DNA of 64,000 bases from NCBI GenBank assembly GCA_947685225.1, contig CANTUV010000008.1:36448001-36512000 (forward strand). Direction: 5' to 3'. Below are positions 33,981 through 46,118 of this stretch, piece after piece; the stretch's first letter is position 1, and every line of letters starts with the position of its first letter. The position numbers and the translations under genes were made by a program. The DNA comes from Garcia nutans (lineage: Eukaryota > Streptophyta > Magnoliopsida > Malpighiales > Euphorbiaceae). The notes beneath the pieces are model-generated. The model saw only the letters and a list, made by a program, of their open reading frames with translations, was not told the DNA's origin and searched no databases.

Positions 33981-35570
33981 TTGCCAAACACACACTCTGA
34001 AAATTGAATAATATACTAGGCACACAATTAATTTACAATTTCCATTCTCAATTCCTTTCTCATTTTTCCTATTTTCTCATTCATATCAATGTTATTTCTT
34101 TACAACATTTCATCATCATCATAGGATATTTCATAATGAAACCACATTACCCAAACACATTGGGTTATTACACATTTTACATTCTATTCAATCTAGCCAT
34201 TAACAATAGCTTTTCACAATTTATAATAATGCATACATAGCAATTCACATGTCTTAGCACCATGTTCATGAGTATTTAATGTATCAAGTAGCTTAACACA
34301 TTTTCATCCAAAATGTGTTAGGCCAAATGTAATGCAATCACATACTATTATCAAGAGTTTGTACATACCTTAGGAAACACTCCAAAACAAGCTTTAAAAC
34401 TTCCTCTAACCTTCTCTTCCAAGTTGCCCTTCAACACTAGGATTGGGAAAACTACTCTCTCTTAATGCCTATACCAAATGTGATCATAAATGACCATTTA
34501 ATATCACATTTCTAAGGCATTCTCAACATCAAATCATTTAAATAGAAATTACAAATGAAAAACAAAGAAAAGAGTTATTCTCAAGTGACATGCCCAACAA
34601 CACAGGCGTGTTGCTGACCGTGTCATTAACCTAATCACACAGAAGCTTTGACACGTCTAATGAAATGGGTGTGTCTCTACCCGTGTCATTCATTCTGCCT
34701 CATAGAAACATTGACACACCCAACAACACAGGCGTGTTAATGGCCGTGTTAATTATCTTATCTTGCAGTAGCTACGACACACTCAGATACATGACCATGT
34801 TACTGGTCGTGTGATCAATGTTGAAACCTAGCATCGTTGGCACCTAACAACATGGCCGTGTCAGGCAAAAATCCTGCATTTTGTACTCTCAACCGTATGA
34901 ACACAATCATTCCAAACTCAACATTACAACACCCTTAATCATCATCTTAGTTTACATCCATGAATTATCTATCAATTCAACACATATATAACCCCAACAT
35001 ATCATAACAATCATCTTATTCAATCAATCATCACTTTCTCTCATAACACATTCAAAGAAGAAGAAAGAAAATAAATCTCTTCTCTTTCAATCCAACCTTA
35101 AAAATAATCGTTAGCTACTCACAACATCTACACACATATCCAAATAAACCATTAAAACATGCTAATACACAATCCTTAAAATCCAAATACTAAGTTCTTC
35201 CATAGAATTCCAAAGAAACTTACAAAATGATATAGGAACTTACCAATTGTTGAAGAATCCTCAAAATCTTCACTTGAATCCTTGAAATCCCTTGTAAAAT
35301 TGGTGTATGGAAGATGAAACTCTCCTTGTCTCTCTCTCTGTCTTAAACTCACGTTCAAAGGCATAAAGAAGAAGAAGAAGAAGAAGAAGCAAATTTCAAT
35401 TTCTCTTCCTTTCTATTCTTATATATATATATATATATTAATAGGTCACTATGCACTTATACTTCAAATATATATCAAATATATATAATATATACATATA
35501 TATTATATCTATAATACTTATTCATCTCATATACACTATTCCAAAGTGCATCAAAAATTAGGATATTACA
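33981..35570 (-). mobile_element. 5' LTR of element C, outer part
   Basis: Continues the piece at 13,299-14,133 after element A and ends GGATATTACA at 35,570, followed by the AAGAT target duplicate. The last 400 bp match the 3' LTR of C at about 8,103-8,480 (TTCTTCCATAGAATTCC and so on). Confidence 0.93.
34587..34865. repeat. 63-bp tandem repeat with GACACG...CGTGTC dyads
   Basis: Repeat starts at 34,587, 34,650, 34,713, 34,776 and 34,840 give a period of 63-64 bp. Each unit contains a GACAC-type word, an ACAGGCGTGTT or GGTGTGT word and a GCCGTGT or CCGTGTC word, which together form short dyads. It sits in the C LTR where the related solo LTR carries CCACGGGCGTGG dyads. Confidence 0.9.
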
Positions 35571-36380
35571 AAGATAGTTCCCCAGGAGTTAGCTCAACCA
35601 CCAGTATTGACATATGATGATTTCTTATTAGAATTTGGGAAGAAATATACACCTAGAGATTATAAAAAAAGGAAGAAGAGAGAGTTTCTTGATTTGAAAT
35701 AGGGGGAGAAGAGTGTAATAGAGTATGAGGAGTTTTTGAGGCTAAGTAAGTATTCAGGAGGGATTATGACTGATGAGGTGGATAGATGTATGAGATTTAA
35801 AGAGAGATTGAAGCTATCTATCTTGTGTCAGGTGGCTGCGGAGCACTAAGTGGATTTCTCTATGCTAGTATCAATTGCTCAGAGTGTGGAGAAAGCTAGG
35901 GGATTGCAGCTACTGCAACATTAGAAGAGAGTAGGTAAGTGACCCTAGTTGGAGGTAGAGACATCACGTAAGAGGGGGTGAGAGGATTTATCACCAGAGG
36001 CAGTCATGAGTAGTCTAGTAGACCTACTCACCAAAGGTAGAGGCCTATAGTGTTGATGGATAGTGCTCTCACCCCTACATTTTTTAGGCTTACTGCACCT
36101 ACATGCACCCAATGTGGTAGAGCACATAGGGATATTTGCTGGGGAGTTAACTCTAAAGATTGCTATAGGTATGGGTCTCTGGACCACTATCTGAGAGATT
36201 ATCCAGAGCCTCCAGAGGATAGATAGATGGAGACAATTGGATTTAGGCCTAGTGTTAGAGGAGACAAGAATAGCAGAAGTGGTAGGACTGGATACATACA
36301 AGGACAAGGAGAGGAGCCTATGAATGTGGATAGGCCGGAGGAAGCATTACCGAGAATTTATGGGATACAGAGGTGACAGA
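35571..36380 (+). pseudogene. Gag of element D, second half
   Basis: Continues from 7,817 across element C: VPQELAQPPVLTYDDF, EFGKKYTPRDYKKRKKREF, then a stop, EYEEFLRLSKYSGGIM, and the zinc-knuckle region near 36,107-36,190 (CTQCGRAHRDIC, then CYRYGS), of which the second knuckle is decayed. Two stops break the frame in the first 300 bp. After the knuckle region no protease, polymerase or integrase follows; the element goes straight to its polypurine tract. Confidence 0.85.
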
Positions 36381-36601
36381 AGGAATTTGATATAGAAGAA
36401 GGTAAATTTTTTTTACTAGATATTATTCTTTATGCCTTGGTTGATTATGTGTTTTTCTTGATAATATAGGTAAAGATATTTAAAGGGGACAACCGAGATT
36501 ATTAGGTTAAGGATGATAGTTGGAATTTATTTTTGTCTTGGATAATTTAAGTTATTATGATAGATAATTTCGAGGATGAAATTGTTTAAGAGAGAGAGAA
36601 T
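36381..36601 (+). mobile_element. 3' untranslated end and polypurine tract of element D
   Basis: Holds no gene. The end reads CGAGGATGAAATTGTTTAAG then GAGAGAGAGAATT before the LTR. The corresponding place in element C reads GAGGATAAAATTTTC then AAGGGGAAGAGAAT, so the 3' end is a normal Tekay end although pol is absent. Confidence 0.75.
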
Positions 36602-36806
36602 TATAATATCCATGGTTTTTGATAAATTAAATAAATATTTGGAGGTTAATTTAAGTATTGGAAAAGGTATATGTATAGTATATACTTAATATATAAATAA
36701 AAAATAAAAAAGAAAGTCAAAGTAAGAAAGAAATACTTGGTGGAGAAGAAACAAAATCGAGAGAACTTCATCTTCTTCTTCCCCATGGGCTAGCCAAAAT
36801 CCTCCT

Positions 36807-36842
<36 letters not shown>

Positions 36843-38454
36843 TGTTCCAAATACTTCAAATTTGTATAAGAAATACAAAGATTTCAAGGGGATTTTGAAG
36901 AAAAATCAAGAAACAAGTAAGTAGTTCTACTGTTTAAGCTTGTTTTATTTAATTTTAAGATTATATTTGGAATGGCTATAGAGACAAAGTTCTGTTTAAT
37001 TGCTAAAATAGGTAGTAGTGAAGTTTAAATGATGAGTATATGAAGATTTGTTGGTTGGTTGGGTGAAAATAACATAAATGATGGAATTAGGCTTATGGAA
37101 AGGTTATGTAAAAATTAAGGTTTTGGTATGGGTGGATATAATTATTGGAATGGGATAATTTAATGTTGTTTTAGTGTGTATGTTGTAATTTTATGGTTAG
37201 AAATTTAATATGGGTAAGTTTGGATGAAGTTAGGGTTTATAGTAAGAATATGTGAAATTAGAGTTTTTGAAGAAGATGTTTATAATTATTGAATTGAATT
37301 GTTTTGCTGTTATTTTGATATGTAAATAATGATTTTATATTCTAATGTTGGAAATGGGTTGGGATGGATGGAGTTTAAACAATTTAGAAAAAGGTAAAAT
37401 TTGAGTTTTATTGGGATTTTGATGGAAATTGTATGTTTAATGATGGTTTGATATAGATTGACCATGGAAATGGATTTAAATTAAGTAATGTTGCTTGTTG
37501 TTGGATTTATGTATGTGTAGATCAAATTGGTTGAGTTGTTTTAGGAAGTGAATTAAGGTTAGTATATAATTTAATAATTATTGTTTTTACAGTATTGTTG
37601 TTACATAAGACATTGTGACTTGTGAATGTGTTATGTTGCTTTCTTTTTGGTTTTGGTAGGATATGAGTATTATACAAATAAAGAATGTGTTTAATGCAAG
37701 AAAAATGTAAAGGTAAGCAATTGTAGAATGGCTATGTAATGTGATGCACTTAAAGTGAAATATGCTAAAAAATGGTTGAAAAAGATGAAAAATGAATAAT
37801 GTGATAAGAAATGAGAAAGAAAATATGGAAACTATGAAATAAAGAGTAAATATGATGACAATGTGACTAGATAATAAGTTAATATGTGTTTGTAACCTAT
37901 ACAATTACTTGTCCAATAATGTTGAGATTCATTATGCATGCATTAATAGACCTGAGCAGAGCTAGGTCTTGACCTGAGCAGAGGTAGGTCATGAGTTTGA
38001 AATTAGAAATTGACCCGAGCAGAGCTGGGTCTAGAAATTAATGTTGTGATAACTGGACTTGATAATTATATAGGGGTTATTGGGCCCAATAAATGTTTGT
38101 GGGGATATGATGTGAGTATGTGTATGAATTATGAGGTAATAAAAGTTAAGAAATAACATTTAAATACAATAAATATTATTTTTGAAAATATGTGCCACAA
38201 AGCTATATACTTAGCGCGGTTATATGAATCGCGCAGGTAAGAGAATTGTTGATAAGGGGGATTCAGGTTGTGGATGAGCTTTGGAGATCTTTGGTGCCAC
38301 AAGACCAACAGTGTCGATTGCATACATGTAAGATTATGATTGACAAGTGTTTCAGTTTATGTATATTGATTCTCAACACTTGTGTATTAAAAGAGGAATT
38401 GGGATTATGGTGTGTATATATATAAGTATTTATTTAATTATGACAAATGCTTTG
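36602..38454 (+). mobile_element. 3' LTR of element D, first part
   Basis: It starts TATAATATCC (TG changed to TA) after the purine tract. It is interrupted by solo LTR E at 38,455. The last 170 bp align with 6,746-6,915 in the 5' LTR of D. Confidence 0.85.
36808..36838. repeat. (GA)n microsatellite
   Basis: About 15 GA units in the D 3' LTR. Confidence 0.95.
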
Positions 38455-41294
38455 TGTCATATCCATAATTTTGGAGAAATTAAATAAGTATTTGGAATAT
38501 ATATGTGATATATATATGTAAAATATACATAACATATAAAAGTCAACACTTTTTAAAAGAAAAGTCAAAGTTTTAATGGCATTTTTGTAAATAAATTTTA
38601 GAAATTTAAAATTAATAAATTAATTCAAAAATAAATAATTTTTGAATGGAAGAGGGATTTTTGGATTTTTAATTTATTAAATAATTAATTAAATAATTAA
38701 TTATTATAATATTATAATATATATATATATATATATGGTTTAAAATAAAAGATGAAAGGAAAGAGAAAATATCATCACTTCACATCTTCCTCTTCTTCTT
38801 CATGGAGGCCGAAACACCATGGGAGAGTAAGAGAGGTTTTTTCTTCTTCCAAGCACTAAGAATTTAAGAGATTTCAAGGATTTAAGAGGAGTCTTTGTGA
38901 TTTCTTCCATAATTAGTAAGCTTTTCATCTTAATCTTTGGAATTTTATAAATTTATGAATATGTTGAGTTTGGTGTTTTGATGTAGTATGTTATAATTAT
39001 TGGAATGGGTGTGTATGATGATATTTTGGGTAGTTAACAATGATTTTAAGGTTAGATTGAAGAAATGGTTGAGTTTGGGTAAGATTGGTGAAGAGAGAGA
39101 ATTTAGGGTTTTGTAATTTTTTGGGGTTTTGAAATCATGGTTTTTAATTGTGCAAATTAATTCCAAATGAGTTGTTTTGGGGCATAAACAAGTATTTTAA
39201 AGTCAAATATTGGATTTGGTTGTGTTTGGTTGGAGTTTGAGAATGGAAGTGGAGATTTAGGGTTTTGGAAAAGTGATTTTCCAAAGTTGTTGAATTGTTT
39301 GATTTTATTTGTTTAAACATGTTGTTTAGTGTTAAAAGTGATGAATATAAGCTTAAAATGATTAATGGATTGTGTTGGAATGGAAAACCTTCAATGGGGG
39401 AAGGTTATGCCATTTTAGGATTTTGTGTATAAGAGTGTGTTTTTATAATGTAAATGGTTCAAATGTATTAAAATATGTTTCTAATGATATAAATAAACTT
39501 AATATATTAAAATGAATGGACTAGTATGAGAATCCAAAGTTAAAGTGAGGTTAGCCTTAAATTTTGGATTTTTGCTTGGATGGGGTTTAATTTATGGTTT
39601 AATATTGGAAATGCCATTAAATGTGATACTAAATGATTATTTGCTATCACATTTAGTTTTGGCATTGAGGGAGGTTGATTTGCTTCATCCAAGTAGTGAA
39701 GGGCAAGTTGGAAGGATAGGATTGGAGGTTGTTTTGAGCTTGTTTTGGGTTGCTATTTGAGGTAAGTACAAACTTTGAATACATTGGTTATGTTTGCATG
39801 ACATTTGGGCTTAACACATTTTGGTTGGAAAATGTGTTAAGCTACTTGATACATTAGTTATGTATGAATAATGTGCTATGACATTTGTAATGTCATATAT
39901 GTGTTAAATGCATTGTGAAAAGCCATTGATAATGGCTAAATTGTATAAATGTGATTAATATGTGAATTATGTGGAAATATCCAAAGTAATTGTGTACTGT
40001 GTTGTGAATGAAAAAATGTGGTATAATGTAATGAGATATGTGGAAACATAATGAAATGAATTGATATTGATATAAAAGAGAAAAATGAGAAAAGTGAGAA
40101 AAGTGAGAAAAAAAAATGAGAAAATAATGCAATGTGCCTAGTTTGATTATGTGACAATGAGAAAGAGATTGATAATGAGAAATATGAATAAAATTGTGTG
40201 CCTAGTATGTTATTCAATTTTCAGAGTTTTGTGTTTGGTGGCATGCCTATGATTTGCTACGGGCTAGATGCTAGGCGTCATTGTGAAAATGTTTTTGAGG
40301 TGAAATGGCTGGGTCATAAGCCTCAAAATCAAGTACTTGAAGCTAGGCTGGGTGAAAAGAGTGGGTCGTAAGCTCAGACCTAGTTCTATTATTACATTGA
40401 TATATTGCCTACGGGCTAGACACATGGTGTCATTATAGATCAAAACAGTAACTCTGAAATTTGAATAGCATATTAGTTATCTTTGGGACCATGTTTATGT
40501 TTGTTTTTATATGAATTGTGGATTGTGAAATATTTGAAAAGTGTGAGAAAATGGAATGATGTGATGTTCATAAGCATTTTGCATTGGCATTACTTTATAT
40601 TTTTATTATTATCAAAGTTTGTACCATTAAGCTTTTAGCTTAGCACGATTGTAATTCGTCGCGTAGGTGGCATGGGCGTTTTGGTAGAGCCGGAGAGTTC
40701 TACTGGACCTAGTCGTGCCTAGTCTTACATTTATCAACCTTGAAGTGTTTTTGGGTACATCAAGATCAGAGCCATTTGCCAGCATATAGATATTTGATAT
40801 TATAGCATATTTTGATATTATGTATATTATGTTTGTTTTTGAAGTATATATATTGTAAATTGTAAAGAATGTTTTGGATAAATTGTTTAAAATGGGATTC
40901 TATATGTGTTGTTGATTTATTTATCTATGTATAAATATTTTGAGAAAATATGAAGAAATTAAGAAGTATTGGTGAAATGGAGATTTGATTTTTTATTGGG
41001 AGTGTTTTCTGATGCAGGTTGTGTTTTGCTAAATTTTGGGAACGTCCAAATTACATATAAAACTCTGGTAAATTTTTTTCAGAGATTTTTATATAAAATG
41101 TTTATTTTGGATTACTATAACAAGTAAAGAATATTTATATACCATTTAATTTTATATATTTAGTATTTGAAATTTTAAAACAGAAATGTGAAGATTTTTA
41201 TTAAATCGGTCTGTGATATTTTTATACCGTAAATGCATATTTTATATATGCTGAAAATATGTATTGTACGTATATAGGGTATAAGGGTGTTACA
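38455..41294 (+). mobile_element. Solo LTR E, Tekay type, 2.84 kb
   Basis: It begins TGTCATATCC and ends AAGGGTGTTACA. CTTTG precedes it (38,450-38,454) and CTTGA follows (41,295-41,299), a 5-bp target duplication with loss of one T, because the uninterrupted 5' LTR reads ACTTTGAATATG at 6,909. It is in plus orientation, and several blocks match the reverse complement of the C LTR. No internal region exists. Confidence 0.9.
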
Positions 41295-41661
41295 CTTGAA
41301 TATGTTTTGATTATGTTTTGGAGAATTAGGAGGATTTGTGAATGAAATGGAATTATTGGGAGTGTTAAATTTTTATTTCCAGGTTGTGATGTTTTAATTT
41401 TGGATTTATTAAAATTACAAACAAAACCCTAGCGAATTTTTTCTAGTGATTTTCTTTTAAATTTGTATTTTTAACAATTAATTACTTATATATATATATA
41501 TATTCACTCATTAGATTATCTTTTTAAAGAATAGTATATTTTCTTAAAACTGAATGGAGAATTTTCTAATGTTAAGGATGATGACACTTTTGTATTCTAC
41601 ATATGTATTTACATATACGATATATATGTATTATATGTATGTAAGATATAAGGATATTACA
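41295..41661 (+). mobile_element. 3' LTR of element D, second part
   Basis: Aligns with 6,911-7,272 of the 5' LTR (GAATATGTTTTGATTATGTT and so on) and ends GGATATTACA at 41,661. The whole 3' LTR of D is about 2,220 bp. Confidence 0.88.
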
Positions 41662-41848
41662 ATAATAATTATAATTCATTAATTAATTATTTGTGATTAG
41701 AATGGAGATTTAAAATAAAAAATTAAAATAATGAAAACAAATAAGTAATAAGTATATATGTATTAAATTTAAAATGAAAATATTAACATAAAGTATGATT
41801 AATATAAATTGAATATTTGAGTTATAAATATTTATTAGTAAATTTTAG
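41662..41848. other. A+T-rich sequence of unknown origin
   Basis: No gene or repeat terminus seen. It joins directly to 43,384 if the solo LTR between them is taken out, so it is the older target sequence. Confidence 0.5.
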
Positions 41849-43378
41849 TGTTAGCCAAACTATTGGCCTCTATTTTGATCTTAGGCAATCAAATTGAATA
41901 GGACAAATATTTGTACCAAGTTATTTTTTGCAGGATTTCTTCTAAGCTTGATCGGACTACTAGCCAGACCGATCAAACTCAAAACAGCAGCTCGCCATAC
42001 CAAGTTGAAGAATGATGATGCCGAGCATAGCTTGTCATGCTTGACCGAATCGACTGAAAGTCAGTGCACCTTCACTAAACTGACAAACAATGAAGTGTCG
42101 AGCATGAACTTTACAAAACTAAGCCTGCTGATATGGAGAATACACTGAGGATGAGCTGATAAGATAGAGCACGACCTGATTAGACAAAGCATGAGCTGAC
42201 CAGACAGAGCATGAATTGAACATACCGAGCCTTAAATTGGTTGAACCAAGAATGAGCATATTAGACTTGTCTCAAGACAAAGTATGCAGAAGTGCTCACG
42301 CTCAATGTCATTCCCACTTGATGAATGGACCACATGTCCTGACCAGACCATTAGGAAGTCCGACCATACCGAGCTCATGATAAATCCTCAGAAGTTCCAG
42401 TAGAGCTCACGGTCACTGAGTACTCTGAAAACTTCAGTATACCATGGCAGGAACGACCGAACTTGATGCAGTTCAATCACACTGAGCCAGAGCTAAAAAT
42501 ACTATAAGCTCCAGTAGTGCTCATGGTTGTCAATACTCTCAGAATCTAAGCATACTAGAAGAAGAGTGACTGGACTGAACTAGTCCCGAGCGTACCACCA
42601 GTTCAGACTTTAAAAAATATAGCCATTGTCTATCCACTCAATTAGTGGATACCACGTGTACTAGCCGTTGAAGAACTTTTGTTAGAAAATATGAAAAGCA
42701 CGACTAGACCGAGCTCAGTCCAGCCATGTAGATCTCGATCCGACCGGACCAAATGAAGTCTAACCATGCCGAGCTCAAGCCGACAGGACCAAAGCCAATC
42801 CGACCATGAATTAGCTCGAAAAAGTGATTTTAGTGGGAGATAAGAATCAAACATATTGGCTCTCACTCCAAATGGCTAGTTGAAAACTTGAAGGCTATAA
42901 ATACCACAAGAAATCACATTTTTGTGTAAGATTGTGATTGTAAGAGCCAATTTTAACATCTTTTATTTCTTTGCATCAAAATTTATACTTGTATTCATTA
43001 AGTGTTAGGTGTGAGCATTGAAACACTATTGTAAGTTTAAGTGTGAGCTTTGGAACACTTATGTTGTAGAGTGAGTCTAGGAAAAACTTTTGTTGGATTG
43101 TGAGGGAAAGTCTCAAACCTTGTATAAGTTCGGTATGAGCTTGTGAAAACACCAAGTTAGAGTTAGGCTTGTAAAAACTCAAGATTAGTGAAACCTTAAT
43201 AAGTTGTTAAGAAAGTGGATGTAGGATTGAGGAAATTTGAACCACTATAAACCCCTTGTGTTCATACTTATATCTTCTACTCCTTTATTGCTTTGTTCAA
43301 TTTTAAAATTTTCAATTTACATTCACTTCTTCAAATCAACTAATTCACTCTCCTCTTGGTTACCATCTTAAGACAACA
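41849..43378 (+). mobile_element. Solo LTR, probably copia type
   Basis: It starts TGTTAGCCAAAC and ends AAGACAACA. The flanks are identical 5-mers: TTTAG at 41,844-41,848 and 43,379-43,383. The length is 1,530 bp and no primer site or coding region is present. The TGTTAG start and an end rich in CTCCTCTTGGTT remind me of SIRE-type LTRs; I am unsure of this lineage. The word GACCGAGC and its variants recur through 41,980-42,800. Confidence 0.8.
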
Positions 43379-43649
43379 TTTAGAATAAAATAATTATATT
43401 TAAATTATAAATATATCTATGAAATTGATGAATTTACAGCAAGTAGAAAAATTGGTAGTTAGTTATTGGTTTGTAAATTTAAATTCTTAATATCATTAAA
43501 TCATATTATTATAAGGATTACTAATTATAAATTAAATTGAGTTAAATAATTGTTAAATAATTAAATTAAATGGTAAATACATTGTATTTAGAGATTCATA
43601 AAACTAAATATTTTATTAAAATTTATATTGTTATGATTATAACAAACAA

Positions 43650-43650
<1 letters not shown>

Positions 43651-43711
<61 letters not shown>

Positions 43712-43723
43712 GACGACGACGAC
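43651..43723. repeat. (TTA)20 microsatellite followed by (CGA)n
   Basis: An unbroken run of about 20 TTA units (43,651-43,711) is followed by TGACGACGACGAC. It is a likely site of length polymorphism. Confidence 0.95.
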
Positions 43724-43785
43724 TATCATTATTATAATTAGTAATTTTAAATTTAATTTAGTTATAAATTTACTTTAGTTTATTA

Positions 43786-43786
43786 C

Positions 43787-43819
<33 letters not shown>

Positions 43820-44041
43820 TATCATTTAATATTAAACTTAACATAAACTAACAAATTTGAAATAATGGAAATTAAATAGTTATTTTACAATTGTGATTAA
43901 TCAAATAATGTTAAAAATCTAAATAAATAATAATATTATTATTATTGTTATTATTGATTTTATTAAAATGATTATTGAAAATTTAGAAGAAAGTATTGTA
44001 AAGTAAATAAATTTTATAATAATAATAATAATAATAATAAT
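43786..44041. repeat. (AAT)n runs opposite in sense to the (TTA)n run
   Basis: AAT units lie at about 43,786-43,820 and 44,016-44,041, with a mixed ATT run near 43,931-43,953. They are complementary to the (TTA)n run at 43,651. Confidence 0.9.
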
Positions 44042-44529
44042 TTTTTAAAGTGTAGCAAAATAAGAAAATTTAAGTAAATGATAGTATTGTTATTTTATTC
44101 ATTTATAGTATAATGCTATTATTGATGTTAATATAGGTTTATCTTGAAAACTAAATTAAATAAGTTTTAATATATATATATATATGTATATATGTTAATT
44201 AATTTCAATTGTAGACAATATGAAAATTTTATTTTCTTAAAATGCCAAAGATTAAATAAATATTATTTAAACGCAATCGAATGACTTAGTTAATAATATA
44301 AATATTATCATAAATATTATTAAAATATTAAAATAAATGAACTAAATTAATATAATTTAATTGCATATTAACATATTATAAATACTTAGTGAATTTTGGA
44401 GATCCAAATTATATTGAGTCGTTGAAAATATTATTAGAGGATTAAGATGGACAATTGGCTTAACAATTGTGAAAATGCTCATTGGAGTATTATTTTTGAA
44501 ATTTTAGAAAAAACCGAATTGTGCCAAAA

Positions 44530-46118
44530 TGTTGCGCTCTACTTAACACTACTAAAAGCGACTCTCGCAAGTATACGAGATTATTATAGTAATGAATGAA
44601 TGTCCTAAGGTCATTTTTTTTATGGAAGTTGTTTATTTTCCATAATTTGATTAAAAAGAAAAGAATTAAAGAATAAATTTTGTAATATTGAAATAGTAAA
44701 AGAAGTTTAAAATTAAAATGTATGGTGGGTTTGCAAAAAATTAATGTAAAACTTCTAGAAAGGAACCTATGATTTACAGATCAATTTAATCAAAGTCTAA
44801 TTCTCAAATTTTCCATTAATATAACCTTGCAACTTAATTTCTTCCTTAATGTTAATTAGCAATTATTATTTCATTAGTTCTCACATTCACTAATTAATAA
44901 ATTCCAATCATTTTGAATTTCAAATTAAGTGAACCGTAGAACTTATATTTCTAATTCGTTCTTAGGATAATTGAATGCAGAATTCTAATATCAAGTTTCA
45001 CCTCTCGGTTTTTCACTTAATATCTAGAAACTAATAGGTGGTCAATCTATTAACCTAACATATATTTCATTGCAATAAACTCATAACAAGGCAAATTAAT
45101 AGAAATTATTGAATTAAAATATTTAATTAAATCTACTGCAAACCCTTGGAAAAAGTAATTTAGCTCCTAATCACAACAAGTATGAAACTCATTTCAATAT
45201 AATTCAAATCACAAATCTTCATGGAAATAATAATGTATTAAAACAAGAAAATTCTAGATAATAAATTGAATAAAAGAATAGAAAAACCCTTGTGAAGATG
45301 ACTAGAGTAGTTCTTCTCCTCTCGCTAAACTTGAACTTGATGAAGAACTCAAAAACCTCCTCCAAAGGCTTTGCAAAGAATTCCTAGTCTGAAAAGAATG
45401 AATGGATTTCTTTTTCCCCAATCTAATTTTTAAAGAACTGTTCATCCCTTTCTCTTCTTCTCTTTGCTCTTTTAACATTTTTAAAAAATAATCCACCTTT
45501 TGCTCCATCAGATTCGATTTTTGTATCTGAACCAAATAGCTTTTAAAAATAAAAAACGTGCTTTAACTTATCCAATGCGACATGGCCAAGTTTTGTTCAT
45601 CCTGGCCAGGTCATGTGACATGACCAAGACGACATGCCATATCTAGTTCTGACTAATTTCACACTTCTCTTCTTTAAATGGAACACATTGAATACGACCA
45701 AGCTTAAAGCTGTCTTGTCTAAGACATGAGACACAACTAAGACCTTAGGCCGTGTCTAGTTTTTAATTTCAATTTCTTCTTGTGAGGGACACAACCAAGC
45801 TTAAAGTTTTCCTGGGCAGGACATGTGACAAGGCCAAGATGCTAGAACGTGTCCAACTTTGCCTTCAAGATCTGCCCTGAATCCTTCTTGCAATTGAGAG
45901 ACACGACCAAGACTTGACATGGCCTTGCCATGTTGCATATTCCCTTCTGAAACTATTATCCAATAGTGGACTTAGCATATTTCATTTCCTTTTTTCCTTG
46001 AGTCATCTTGTCTCAACATAAAACATAAAACCTAACAACAAACTTGAACAAACTAGTTAGAAAACAACTAAAAACCAAACAAAAGCTACTCTAAACCATA
46101 TATAAAATGATTATAACA
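44530..46118 (-). mobile_element. Athila-type 3' LTR, about 1.6 kb
   Basis: On the minus strand a purine stretch GTGTGGGGTAAT after GAGGACAAGCAA (46,155-46,119) leads into TGTTATAATC at 46,118. The far end near 44,530 reads GCGAGAGTCGC, then AGCGCAACA, words typical of Athila LTR ends. Both boundaries are inferred from family knowledge because the 5' LTR is missing. Confidence 0.6.
45560..45960. repeat. GACACGACCAAG / CCGTGTC dyad repeats in the Athila LTR
   Basis: Words such as GACATGGCCAAG, GAGACACAACTAAGAC, GGCCGTGTC and GACACGACCAAGACTTG recur about every 60-100 bp. The same type recurs at 48,985-49,340 in this element. Confidence 0.75.

Larger units (their letters stand above)
7818..35570 (-). 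mobile_element. Element C: Tekay/Del-type chromovirus, interrupted by element A
   Basis: Both outer ends are LTR termini of the TGTAA...TTACA type, and the flanking 5-mers are identical: AAGAT at 7,813-7,817 and 35,571-35,575. In minus orientation the order is 5' LTR, tRNA-Met primer site, gag, protease, reverse transcriptase, RNase H, integrase, chromodomain, 3' LTR, which is the chromovirus order. Element A (14,134-33,975) sits inside the 5' LTR; without it, element C is about 7.9 kb. Its coding region has many stops and shifts. Confidence 0.93.
43384..44529. other. A+T-rich spacer with microsatellites
   Basis: No gene is seen on either strand. It consists of A+T-rich DNA with several trinucleotide runs listed separately. 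Confidence 0.7.

Noticed and set aside
41849..43378. Host gene with ORFs at 41,894-42,148 and 42,642-42,866
   Set aside because: Both lie inside a solo LTR bounded by TTTAG duplicates and show no conserved domain.
44530..46118. Full second Athila element starting at 44,530
   Set aside because: After the LTR end TTTTGGCAC looks slightly like a primer site, but the match is poor and no gag follows on the minus strand to 43,384.
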